Source: Linanthus parryae
Lineage: Eukaryota; Streptophyta; Magnoliopsida; Ericales; Polemoniaceae
Direction: 5' to 3'
NCBI GenBank assembly: GCA_023055425.1
Contig: JALGPY010000003.1
Location: forward strand, 53,801,891-53,865,890
DNA length: 64,000 bases
A program made the translations under genes and the position numbers. How positions within the stretch are numbered: the stretch's first letter is position 1; each line of letters begins with the position of its first letter. This document shows, piece after piece, positions 1 through 8,840 of the stretch. Under the pieces are notes generated by a model. It saw nothing but the letters and a program-made list of their open reading frames with translations, did no database searches and was not told the DNA's origin.

Positions 1-1770
1 GCTGAATATAAAATGGCATCTACTAAACATTGCCAGATAGAATTTCCTAACAAATTTATCATGTAACATACCCCCATGTATCTTCATCGCTAGGGTATCT
101 TGGTAGATGTTAGCGGGAATTGGCAAGGATAAAAGATAGATCCGTGGGCAGTACCAATAAAGATAAAAAAGAAAGTGAAATGTGACATGAGGGACGGTTG
201 GAAACCAGGCCTTTGAAATCATTGAAAAGCAAGTCTACAGTGAAACTGAAATTCTAGTTAGCTTGAAGAACACCAACAATTTTGTTTGTGGGCGTCGCTT
301 TTGTAACTTTCAGACACCCTCCTCTAACTTCACTTCACTGTCCAAACCTCTATAGGTACCATTACAAAACCACAAGAGAATTTTTGTGAACCTAAAACCA
401 CAAAAACCTTAGTACCCAAACACCCCTAGAGTATGTGGTTTTTGTTGTTGACAAATCCAACTTTGCAGTTACAAAATACCCTAAAACACCATCCGTTGTA
501 AAAAAGGAAATTACTCATAAAATAGCAAACAGAATCTTGTGTATTTGAAGTTCAGTGGTAGAAAATTTGTAAAGGAAAAACCTAAGTTACCAAGATCACA
601 GGTCGTTGCGGTATGCGGAACGGGAACGGGGAAACGAAACGTGATATGACATGATACGGGATACGATGGGGGTAGACTTATTTCAAATGGTCTCTAGAAT
701 GAGACATGGTTGTACCTATATATCTGTTGTATAACTATACACATAAGTTGCTTCAATGACAAATACACAAAAGTGGGTATTAGAACATTTGGAAAAAATA
801 CTCAAATAATTATCAGTTGTAGTGCAATTTTGATTGATTAACTAAAATGACTGCTGCATAGAAGAAAAAACCTTAAATGAAAAGTCACGAGATAGGCAGA
901 TAAACTATAAAATAATATGACGATTATCGAAAATAAACTACCTTCTTCCTGATTTTGTTAAAGATTTCGGATCGCCCTATTTACGTTCCAGATCACAGAC
1001 GTACCGTTTCAGGTCGTTTGACCCATGAACGTGAAACACGTCCAATTCAGCGTTTCCGGTAACATAGGGGAAAAAACTAAAACCCAAAGATTGGATACTG
1101 TGTACACAACGGATCCATATACATGAGCACGTGTTAATTAATCAAGAGAAAAGTAGTATTTAGGGTATAGCATAATATTAACGACCAGACCAATGATATG
1201 TACGCGCACATAGACAGAATGGTCTATAGACATGTCTAGAGTGAATAACTCACCACTTGAAAGCGTTTATCGCAGTCACACGTCGTCCCAGCAATGTTCA
1301 TCACACACGGACTTTTACGATAGAGAACCTGCAAGTGAAATCAAAATTGATCGGGCATGACGTTCTCCAACCATGGTGCACAGGAAGGCGACCTTGTAAA
1401 AGGAATTTCGGCCATATTAGGTCGATTACATCCCTTATGTTCATTCAGGAATCGGTACTGAATTTGTTGTTTAGGTATCCCCTGTGTTTGCGATCAATCC
1501 CTGAGCCACGTTTGATGTGCAGGAACTCGATGAGAGAGGTCGTTCCCTACTAAGCCCCACACTTACTGAAGAAAAAAAACTCTAATACTGGGGTTTCGAA
1601 GTTTCATTGACGGTTCTATCTTCTGAAGGAGTCTGCTTATGGAACGGCACCCGTGCCCAGGCGGGGTGCGATTTTTCACAACTGAGGGACAAGATCTACA
1701 TTACATGCATAAGTAGGGGTATTTTAGGGATTTCGAACTCTTCAACCTTTTATATAGTAGAGATAGAGAT
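1..1770. other. Intergenic sequence, nothing recognised
   Basis: No coding region, terminal repeat or element structure is recognisable. The open frames here (about 98 codons at 1257-1553 and 60 codons at 1607-1789) show no familiar motif and look like chance frames. Confidence 0.5.
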
Positions 1771-1900
1771 GAGGAGCCGAGCTCATTAGCATGAGCTTGT
1801 AACAGAGCGGTGAATTTGAATCAGTGAATCACTCCGCTTTCTTAGGCTGCCTCGACTTTTTCTAGTAAAAAAAAAGAACTGATTCTGCATTTCATTTTTA
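1771..1900. repeat. Conserved 3' flank of histone-fold gene copy A
   Basis: This stretch starts with a GAGCTCATTAGCATGAGC core and runs on through CTCCGCTTTCTTAGGCTGCC and AACTGATTCTGC. Near-identical flanks lie at about 18415-18540 (copy B) and 33659-33760 (copy C). Because the same flank follows all three gene copies, the duplicated unit was larger than the gene. The core forms a 7-bp hairpin (AGCTCAT / ATGAGCT, loop TAGC). Confidence 0.75.
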
Positions 1901-2024
1901 TTATTGGATTCAAAAGGGATCGAAGAAATCCAACAACATCACATAGATTGATTTTTTACCCTCTGAAAAACTCTGCTTTACACAACAAAAAAAACGCAAA
2001 GGGGGTGGGGAATAAAAAACCAAC

Positions 2025-2433
2025 CTAAGAGCCCTTGTGAAAGAAATCATCGATCCGTCTCGTACCGGCCGGAACCGGCTTCTCAGCAGCAGCAGCACGT
2101 GTCCTGTTCCGTTCCGCCGGCGCGGGAATTTCCGGCTGAGAGGGCAACGGGAGTGATTCAAGGAGGAAATCGCTGGTGGGCTGGTGCCTTTTCACGGCGG
2201 TTCTCAAGTGCTCGAGCTTGATCGTCTTGCGCTTCTTCTCGATGGCGAATCGGGCCGATTTCTCGGCGAGGAATTCGAGGAAGAGGTTGGTGGAGCACGA
2301 GACGAGGAAGAGGGCCTCCGAGTTGACTTTGTTGATGTCGGTCGAGCTTCATGATCTTCTTCACCCGTCCGTTGGGGAAAGCTGGCCGGAGGAGGAGGGT
2401 CTCTTCTTCTTCTTGTTCTTTTGCTTCCGCCAT
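2025..2433 (-). pseudogene. NF-YC13/DPB3-like histone-fold gene, copy A, frameshifted
   Basis: The ATG is at 2433 and the stop equivalent to copy B's is at 2025-2027. The N-terminus reads like copies B and C as far as the first histone-fold helix (PNGRVKKIMKLD). The frame then breaks because two bases (TT on +) present in copies B and C are missing between 2339 and 2340. After the break the other frame still encodes the rest, including VKRHQPTSDFLLESLP and the tail GTRRIDDFFHKGS. No other break is seen, so loss of function may be recent. The family is single-exon here. The promoter still holds both E2F-like sites. A shortened product that starts downstream is conceivable but would lack the first helix. 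Confidence 0.88.
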
Positions 2434-2519
2434 GGAAACGGATTGATTACAGGAGGCTCGCTAATTGACTTGATGTGAATGCACGGCAAGTCTTTTTTTT
2501 TTAGATCTGGGGCTTCAAA

Positions 2520-2557
2520 TTGGCGGGATAATTTTGGGGGTCCATTTCGCGCGGGAA
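2520..2557 (-). promoter_or_regulatory. Paired E2F-like sites upstream of copy A
   Basis: TTGGCGGGA at 2520-2528 and TTTCGCGCGGGAA at 2545-2557 match the E2F/DP consensus (TTTSSCGC type). They lie about 90-125 bp upstream of the ATG and recur at the same places in copies B and C. The match is seen; S-phase control is inferred from what is known of E2F promoters. Confidence 0.6.
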
Positions 2558-2639
2558 TACATCGTAGGGGAGAGACAGCTCAATCCGCGGACCACGTCAA
2601 CGCGGTACTCTGATCCTCATAGACTACATCTATGAAACC

Positions 2640-2928
2640 CTAACCTCTCACATCCGCTCACTAATATTTCTCACCAATTCTCTCTCGTCGCTCCTCTCCT
2701 CTCCTCAATTAGAAGCAATAGCTAGCACGTCTGTTTATACTAATATAGAGGAGGTTGAAAAGCCCACCAAGCCCTAGCCATCACCTCCTCGGAGATCACC
2801 TCCTCAGAGGACAAATCAGACGCATCGGGTACACCGATTCGTCTTGCGGAATTCGAGACAAACCCAACACGATGTACGGTGGAGGCGGCAAACTCTCAGC
2901 GACTGACGGCGAAGTTCTGCATTTTTAA
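2640..2928 (+). other. Possible orphan first exon facing away from copy A
   Basis: A pyrimidine-rich stretch (TCTCTCTCGTCGCTCCTCTC near 2681) resembles a plant core-promoter Y patch and leader. It is followed by an ATG at 2872 opening MYGGGGKLSATDGEVLHF, which stops at 2926-2928 where AT-rich tandem repeats begin. The base composition before the break is coding-like and unlike the repeats. It may be the 5' end of a divergently transcribed gene cut off by repeat insertion. The gene is not recognised and chance remains possible. Confidence 0.3.
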
Positions 2929-2929
2929 T

Positions 2930-3580
2930 TTGAATACCATTTAATCTTTAGGTGGAAAGTAAAGAGATTTTTTATTTGGCCTAGTGTGATGACAATTATT
3001 TTTATATGTAAAATAATCTATATATTATAATCTCTTGTTTACTATTTCATTTTTATTTTTTATTTGTTTACGCAAAGAGATACTAAATTATGTGAATTTA
3101 CTATTTCTTTCATTCATGACATTCTCATTACAAAAAAAATGTATTATTTATTTTATTTTTTAATACTTTTAATGTTTTGGTGGAAAAAACATATTTTTCC
3201 TTTGACATAGGGTGATGACACATTTATTTTTTATTTGTATAATAATATATATATTATCTACATATTATAATCTGAAGCTTACTCTTTCATGCACATTTTT
3301 TATTTGTTTATTCAAAGAGATACTAACTTGTGTGAATTTACTATTTATTTCATTAAAGACATTCTCATTATCAAAAAAGAAAATTCGTATTTTTTTAGTT
3401 TTTCTTTCTTGATAATTTTTAATATTTTGGTGGAAAGAAAGGAGATTTTTCTTTGACATTGGGTGATGACACATTTATTTTTATATGTATAATAATCTAT
3501 ATATTGTAATTTTAAGCTTAATCTTTCATGCACTTTCTTTTATTTGTTTACTCAAAGTTACAGTTGTGTGAATTTGTTAT
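2930..3580. repeat. AT-rich tandem repeat, ~225-250 bp unit
   Basis: Units begin at the motif GGTGGAAA near 2951, 3179 and 3430. Each carries GTGATGACA, then TATATTATAATCT, then TTTATTTGTTTA and GAGATACTAA. About 2.7 diverged copies are visible. No coding content is supported. Confidence 0.75.
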
Positions 3581-3584
3581 TTAA

Positions 3585-3945
3585 TTCAGTGTAATCACCA
3601 AAAAGGAAAAAACAAACAAACAAACAAACAAACAAACAAACAAACAAACAAACAAAGTACATTTGCTTGATTCATGAATCAGATAATTCTACACAGGAAG
3701 ATGAAAATTTATTAAAAATAAATAATTGGTTATTTAATTCATTGTAATCACCAAAAAGAAAGAAAAAAAGGACATTTGCTTGATTCATGAATCAAATAAT
3801 TCTACATAGGAAGATGAAAATTCATTAAAAATATTTTTTTATTTAATTCATTGTAATCACCAAAAAGAAAAAAGAAAAAAACATTTGCTTGATTCATGAA
3901 TCAAATAATTCTGCATAGGAAGATGAAAATTCATTAAAAAATTGA
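3585..3945. repeat. ~120-bp tandem repeat with a (CAAA)n microsatellite
   Basis: Three copies share TTTAATTCA, GTAATCACCAAAAAG, CATTTGCTTGATTCATGAAT and GGAAGATGAAAA. The first copy has an expanded (CAAA)n run at about 3611-3656, inserted in an A-rich segment that is only a few bases long in the other two. Confidence 0.8.
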
Positions 3946-4370
3946 ATTCCTCCATGTATAGTTCATTGTCTTACATTCATTGGATAAATCGTTCATTGAA
4001 TTTATCTTGATTTGAAATGTCAAAATTATTAGTTGGAATTGCATTCTCTATGCATAGAAATAGCAAAAGTTACATTCCTTATGTATTAAAAGTCAAAAAC
4101 ATTATTAAGAAAATTAATTGTCAATGGCCAATTAGGACAATTACATGTCTAATAAATCCAACATGGCATTTTCTCATTGGTACGGTTATCCATGTGTATG
4201 CCACTTGGATAAAGTGAATGACACATGTCTTGAACAAAACCCTTCTCAAATCCTACATGTCAAGAGGAGAAGTACCTTCTCCATTTGCTTTGCTTTGCTT
4301 TTATAGATATAGATTTTAAAATAGTACGCAGACTAGTACGCTTTCAAAAGACAAACATCTAAGATGTGCA
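3946..4370. other. AT-rich intergenic sequence
   Basis: No gene or element end is recognised. The stretch ends near 4310 with CTTTTATAGATATAGAT, similar to the ends of the repeat units at 28.9 and 29.4 kb. Confidence 0.4.
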
Positions 4371-4383
4371 TTGAGTTACGAGT

Positions 4384-4860
4384 ACCCTTTTTTTTTTGGA
4401 TGAGTTCCACTTTTATTAAACCAAAGAGGGGAAAAAGAGCAGTTACAAAACAGATGAGCAAAATTAATATCTAGGCTACTACAATTAATCATATTAACCC
4501 AAACCCAATTTGCTAAAGAGTGAGCTTTTGGGTTGTCTTCCCTCCTAATAAACTGGATTTTGCAAAGATTGTGCATTCTCGTCCATGATAGACAGTAGCA
4601 ACTCTTGTAGATCTTCTCCAGCTGCACTGGGAATTTTTCCTGCATGCTTGAACTATAACTTGGCAATCTGAGAGATGTGAGCAGAATTCCATTCATGCCT
4701 ATCTGCCAATTGAGTTGCTACCTCCACAGCCATAACCTCAGCACTCTCCACTTCAGCTTCTTTTGTGAAAATTCCCACTGCTCTTAACATAGAACCATTC
4801 TGACTTCTAGCAATGACTGCAATGCCTGCATTTGTAATTCCTAGTTTCGGAAGTTGTGGG
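4384..4860 (-). pseudogene. 5'-truncated L1 LINE: RNase H (RVT_3) tail fragment
   Basis: Read on the minus strand, this encodes the C-terminal RNase H region of a plant L1 ORF2: GIAVIARSQNGSM near the truncation, then AEVMAVEVATQLADRHEW, and finally IQFIRREDNPKAHSLANW. Stop codons and at least one frameshift interrupt it. A T-run at 4388-4397 on + is the poly(A) tail of the minus-strand insertion. Everything upstream of RNase H is missing, as expected for 5' truncation during target-primed reverse transcription. Confidence 0.8.
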
Positions 4861-4934
4861 AAGTCAGAAATCTGCTAGTAGGTTTGAACTTTTTGGGCTA
4901 TCTTTTGGGTGGATTTGTTGGTATGCTAGGATGT

Positions 4935-6079
4935 GAATGACGTACATGGTTGTCCGGAAAAAAAAGTTCATGAGATAGTCAAAATATATCATGACAATCA
5001 AATATCCCGAATTTTAGAGTTGTTAGTAGTTAGTCCCACATCAATCAAATGAATCCTACTACTATTTGGTATAATGTGGTATGTTTATTTGACTGTGTGC
5101 CGAGCTCAGTAGCATGAGTTTGTAACTAAGCGGGGCATTAAAATGATTGAATCGGTGAATGGAACCTATGATAGTCCACCGCCTCCAACCCACTATGGGT
5201 TGTTAGCATTCTCAATTATTAAGGTTTACTGACTCAGTCTCTTCCAATAAGAGACACCTGTACCGGCTTGAGAGGACCATTCAACCAAACAATCATTTTT
5301 TGCACGTCAAGCCATTTACGCTAAATTCTACTACCTAGTATGTTCCATCTCTTTCTCTATAGTTTGATTTTATCACTATTTACTTGGTCACTTTGACCCG
5401 ATGATTTAATTAGTAAAACGATAAAATCATACTGTTGTAGAGTGAACTTTACTCTACAACAACGTGAAACAATTATCAACAAATTGTATCATTTTGCTAT
5501 CTAAATCATTGGGTCAAAATGACCTGTTACCGATAAAAAATCAAAATAAAATAGGGAGAAACAGAGAGATCATATGAAGTAAATAAACCACTCAATTGAA
5601 AGTAAGAAAAAACAGGAAAAATATGCTGGTACAAATACTATTACATTTAACAAATCTTTTCTACGAACTCGAAAACAGATAAAAAAAATAGAGTTACACA
5701 TGTTTTGAATAAAAGTGCTATATGTAAAATTTGTTTAAAAAATAGTTGTCAAAAAGATATTCTTCTTAAATACTATGAGAGTCGGCACATCCATAATCAG
5801 TTGTGTTATTTGGGTTCGCGGTTTAGAGGTATGATAGACGATATACAAAAGCAACTAAACCAATCCAGCAAAACAGTAGTACTAGAAGCTATTACAACAA
5901 AAGTCAATTGTAATTTGTCATGTGAGTTTGTTAGACTGTTAATGCCAGTAGACGCATCTTGTAATCTATGATGGATTCAACCCACCATGTGTCGTTCAAG
6001 CATTCCAATTAATGGTTTCCGTGACTTGGCCTCGTCCAATCAGAGATATCCCGAATCTTTACCGGCTTGAGAGGAGTAT
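4935..6079. repeat. Diverged copies of the local ~730-bp repeat
   Basis: Landmarks of the repeat are present: AGTTAGTCCCACATCA near 5027, CCGAGCTCAGTAGCATGAG near 5100, AAGCGGGGCATTAAAATGAT near 5128, and the CAACCAAACAATCA segment near 5281. Insertions interrupt the unit, including the MITE at 5331-5579. The short frame at 5705-5971 lies inside it and is not supported as a gene. Confidence 0.6.
5331..5579. mobile_element. Stowaway-like MITE (degenerate)
   Basis: The 249-bp segment is flanked by TA (5329-5330 and 5580-5581). Its diverged inverted ends, CTACCTAGTATG and CATATGAAG, and the inner match CTCTTTCTC / GGGAGAAACAGAG resemble the MITEs at 17889 and 19688. It shares their internal parts (CACTTTGACCC; a GTTGTAGAGT / ACTCTACAAC hairpin near 5435-5462). 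Confidence 0.6.
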
Positions 6080-6114
6080 TTAGGGCTAGTTTGAGAATGT
6101 TGTGGCGGTGCTAG

Positions 6115-6295
6115 AAGCTGCTGTGAAATATTGATATAGTAACTTTTTTGAGAAATTGTTTTTGTCGTCAACCGGGTTCGAACCCGGGATCTCGTGTAGG
6201 GGCTTCTAACGCTCTACCACTTGAGCTACAACCCCATATAAAATGTTGTTTGATAAATATTACGTAAAAGCTGCTGTGAAATATTGATATAGTAA
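6115..6295. repeat. 28-bp direct repeats flanking the tRNA-like insert
   Basis: Identical 28-bp copies lie at 6115-6142 and 6268-6295; both start AAGCTGCTGTGAAATATTG. They bracket about 125 bp that contains a tRNA-like head. The simplest reading is a target-site duplication, although 28 bp is long for a SINE. Confidence 0.75.
6164..6235 (-). repeat. tRNA-like sequence (SINE head or tRNA pseudogene)
   Basis: On the minus strand there is a good internal A box (TAGCTCAAGTGGTAGAGC) and a perfect B box (GGTTCGAACCC, 6175-6185) at tRNA-like spacing. The 5' GGGGTTG does not pair with the 3' TTGACGA, and the anticodon stem does not close, so this is not a working tRNA. The direct repeats around it and the short A-rich tail favour a SINE-like retroposon. 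Confidence 0.65.
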
Positions 6296-6687
6296 TTTTG
6301 TGTCTGGTAAAATCAGCTGTGAACTTGCTGTGAGATGGTAAAATGACAAAAATATATAACACGTGTCATTTTCGTAAAGATAACTATTGATTTTTAAAAA
6401 TTGTAAGGTTAAAATCGGTTGTAGATAAATTAATAAAAATCACTTTCTAGAAAAGCATCTCCCCCTTGCTTCCTGAAAACTGTTGTGGGACAGCAGGAAA
6501 AACTGTACAAAAAAGCAGAAATTATATTTTTACCAAACGCACTAAAACGGCTTCTGTTGTCGGAAAGCAGTTGTGCTGCCACCAGATGCATTCTCAAACA
6601 GGCTCTTAGTACCCGTCATTCTTTTACAGTTGTCAAAGTATTCCAACTACGTTTTAATAACTAGGTGAATTTTACGAGTCAAAAAAA

Positions 6688-6918
6688 TGAGAGACAAAAC
6701 TGAATTGTGTTATTTTCGTTTATCAGGCTGAGTATTTATACAAAAGTGTTATTAACTACATACACTACATAAAGTGACTACATACAATGTATCTACAAGC
6801 TAGAGTAGGAAACAAGAAAATTACAACATAATGACTGATTGCATAAATCATGGAAGGGATAATGGTTGATGGCAAAAATCAGGGAAGAGATAATGTAAGA
6901 TTATCTCATTCCTTAACA
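6688..6918 (-). repeat. LTR of a degraded copia element
   Basis: On the minus strand the LTR starts TGTTAAGGAATG at 6918 and ends CTCTCA at 6688 (about 231 bp). A polypurine tract (complement of CGCCCCCACAAG, 6919-6930) abuts it, as expected for a 3' LTR. No partner LTR was found. Confidence 0.6.
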
Positions 6919-7566
6919 CGCCCCCACAAGATGGAGGATCCGTCAGAGACTCCAATCTTGGAATCGCAGATGGATAATGGCGCGACCAAATTGTTTGGTG
7001 AGAGTATCTGCGAGTTGCTGCCGAGTTGGAACGTGTCGCACGTGGAGTTTAGCAGATGCGACGAGGTCACGAAGAAGCAATCCAGGGTAACGTGCTTCAT
7101 GCGAGAGTGAAAGCCCGTATTCTTGCATACATATGTGGAACTGAGATTGTCATAGAATAGAGTTGCCGAGCCAGTGAGAGGTATGTCAATTTCATGAAGT
7201 AAGAGTTGCACCCATAACAGTTCAGCTGTGGCATTCGCACGAACGCGATATTCAGCTTATGTTGACGAGTTCAAGACTGACTTCTGAAGTGCGGACTTCC
7301 AAGAATGATATTGGAGTCAGAAATAGTACACAGGCAATGGTGGAAGGTCCCATGGTCGAATTTCAACCCCAGTCTGCATCATTGAATGCTGAGAGCTCCT
7401 TGTGCGCCCGCGGTCGCAGATAACGGCCATGATAGACATTGCCTTTGAGGTACCGAATAATGCGTTTAACTGTCATCCAATGCGAAGCAATTGATCCATG
7501 AAGAAACTGAGAGAGATGATTTACAGCAAACGAGATATCAGGGCAAGTGAGTCTGAGATACTGCAA
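6919..7566 (-). pseudogene. Copia RT/RNase H fragment
   Basis: The minus strand encodes the end of a Ty1/copia polyprotein. QYLRLTCPDISFAVNHLSQF and VKRIIRYLKGNVYHG (7363-7566) form the end of the RT and connection region, and FNDADWG starts RNase H. HEIDIPLTGSATLFYDN and FHSRMKHVTLD (6906-7211) then HVPTRQQLADTLTKQF (6943-7128) form the end of RNase H in two frames. Part of RNase H is missing between about 7212 and 7362 and at least one frameshift is present. The fragment ends directly at the LTR and polypurine tract at 6919. Confidence 0.85.
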
Positions 7567-7760
7567 AAGTCAAAGTAAGCGACGGTAGTTAGAGAGATGA
7601 CTGGTCAAGATACTACAAAAGTCCAAGTAAGCGACGGTGATTCTGCAAAAATGGTCCATGAAAGAACTGAGAGGGCCAATTTTCAGCAAACGAGATATCA
7701 GGGCGAGTGAAGCTGAGATATTGCAAAAGTCCAAGTTAGGGACGGTGATTTTGCTTATTT
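7503..7760. repeat. Local duplication at the broken end of the copia fragment
   Basis: The segment with CAGCAAACGAGATATCAGGG and GCAAAAGTC, then AAGCGACGG, occurs at about 7524-7585 and again at about 7683-7747. A third partial copy (CTACAAAAGTCCAAGTAAGC) lies near 7612-7636. The duplicated sequence is RT coding sequence, so the duplication followed the breakage of the element. Confidence 0.6.
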
Positions 7761-7929
7761 TCGATGCATCGATGTCATGATCCAGAAAATGTCGTAAAAT
7801 TGGTATTTTATACTGCATTACTCATTCATAAAGTGGAAATTACGTGTCGAAGAGAAGGCAAGCCAGCCTCCATTTGTTATTTGCCACCGATAACTGGCCA
7901 TTCAGCAAGATTGTACAGAACATATAGTT

Positions 7930-8338
7930 ATAATTTGGTATATTTACTTGGCATAATGCCGAGGTGAGCAGCATGAGCCTATAACCAAGCGGGGCATTAA
8001 AATGATTGAATCGATGGATGGATGGTAATTCCAACCCATCACGGGTTCTCAAAGCATTTCAAAACGACTAAACAAATTCAAAGTCTTTCTTTCCCATTCA
8101 ACCAAAAAACAGTTTTTGTAGTTGTCGAAACATTCTAACTAAAACAACAGCTTTTAGAGATGTTAGTAGAAGTCTTTAGCATTTTACCGGCTACAGAGAA
8201 CCATTCAATTGAACAATCACTTTTTTGCACACTAAGCCACCGCTGCAAAATACTAAATACACCACTCATTTTGAAAAAAAAAATGTGTAAAATAAGCTAA
8301 CGCTAATACTACTACATTGTACAAGTATATTGTACGAC
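7930..8338. repeat. Copy of the ~730-bp repeat, interrupted at 8338
   Basis: The stretch contains ATAATGCCGAGGTGAGCAGC, AAGCGGGGCATTAAAATGAT and ACTACATTGTACAAGTATAT. The homologous copy near 16690-16740 continues uninterrupted through this last motif, which locates the insertion point of the hAT-like element. Confidence 0.7.
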
Positions 8339-8427
8339 CAGGGCCGGCTGGACCATTAGGCAAGTTAATACGTTGCTTAGGGCCGCACATGGGGAGGGGG
8401 GCACCAAATTTTCAAAAAAGCAGTGAT

Positions 8428-8618
8428 TGTTAAGAATGATAGAAGTAATTGGGAGAGACAATAAGAGAGATCTTATTGATGTGTGTAAAATAGTCTACAA
8501 CCCTACACCCTTTATATAGATATTAGGGTGGGTTAATAGGCCTAACCCTAAAACATAAAACATGGGCTACCCACTATGGTGGATATTCACCCTAAGCCCA
8601 AATACAAATTTCATAACA
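8428..8618 (-). repeat. 3' LTR of the copia element
   Basis: On the minus strand it runs TGTTATGAAATTTG to CTTAACA. It abuts the polypurine tract and differs from the 5' LTR at two sites (TGATAG vs TGAGAG; GTCTAC vs GTCTCC on +). Confidence 0.95.
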
Positions 8619-8630
8619 CTCCCCCTTGAA
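8619..8630 (-). promoter_or_regulatory. Polypurine tract of the copia element
   Basis: On the minus strand AAGGGGGAG directly precedes the TG of the 3' LTR, the standard plus-strand priming site. Confidence 0.85.
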
Positions 8631-8644
8631 TATCACCATAACTA

Positions 8645-8802
8645 TGCCTCGTTAAAAACCTTGTCAAGAAAAAACCCAGTGGGAAAAATCTATGACTAAG
8701 GAAAAGAGTACATTGGTGATGGGACCGGTATGGTTTGCCTCGTTAAAACCTTATCACGAAAAACCCAGTGGGAAAAACCGTGATGAAGGAAAAAGAGTAC
8801 AA
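8645..8802 (-). repeat. Duplicated ~65-bp motif in the copia 3' UTR
   Basis: Two copies, near 8647-8711 and 8737-8800, share GCCTCGTTAAAA, AACCCAGTGGGAAAAA and AAAAGAGTAC. The motif resembles a conserved 3' non-coding segment I recall from many plant copia elements. Its role is unknown to me. Confidence 0.6.
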
Positions 8803-8840
8803 ACACTAAGAATACCGACTCCCCCTCATGATAGCATCAA

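Larger units (their letters stand above)
6083..6605. mobile_element. Tourist-like (PIF/Harbinger) MITE
   Basis: The ends are inverted repeats: GGGCTAGTTTGAGAATG on the left and the complement of GAGCCTGTTTGAGAATG on the right. They are flanked by TTA (6080-6082 and 6606-6608), the target duplication typical of PIF/Harbinger elements. The 523 bp encode no transposase, so the element is non-autonomous. A 28-bp internal duplication surrounds a tRNA-like insert. Confidence 0.8.

Noticed and set aside
2176..2478. Plus-strand open frame of 100 codons over copy A (and the like at 20340 and 34045)
   Set aside because: It is the complement of the histone-fold gene in all three copies; the minus strand encodes the recognisable domain.
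5705..5971. 88-codon frame as a small gene
   Set aside because: A related segment without the frame lies near 33030-33290 in the ~730-bp repeat family, so it is repeat sequence.
6164..6235. A functional tRNA gene on the minus strand
   Set aside because: The A and B boxes are good, but the acceptor and anticodon stems do not pair and 28-bp direct repeats flank it, so it is treated as a retroposon head.
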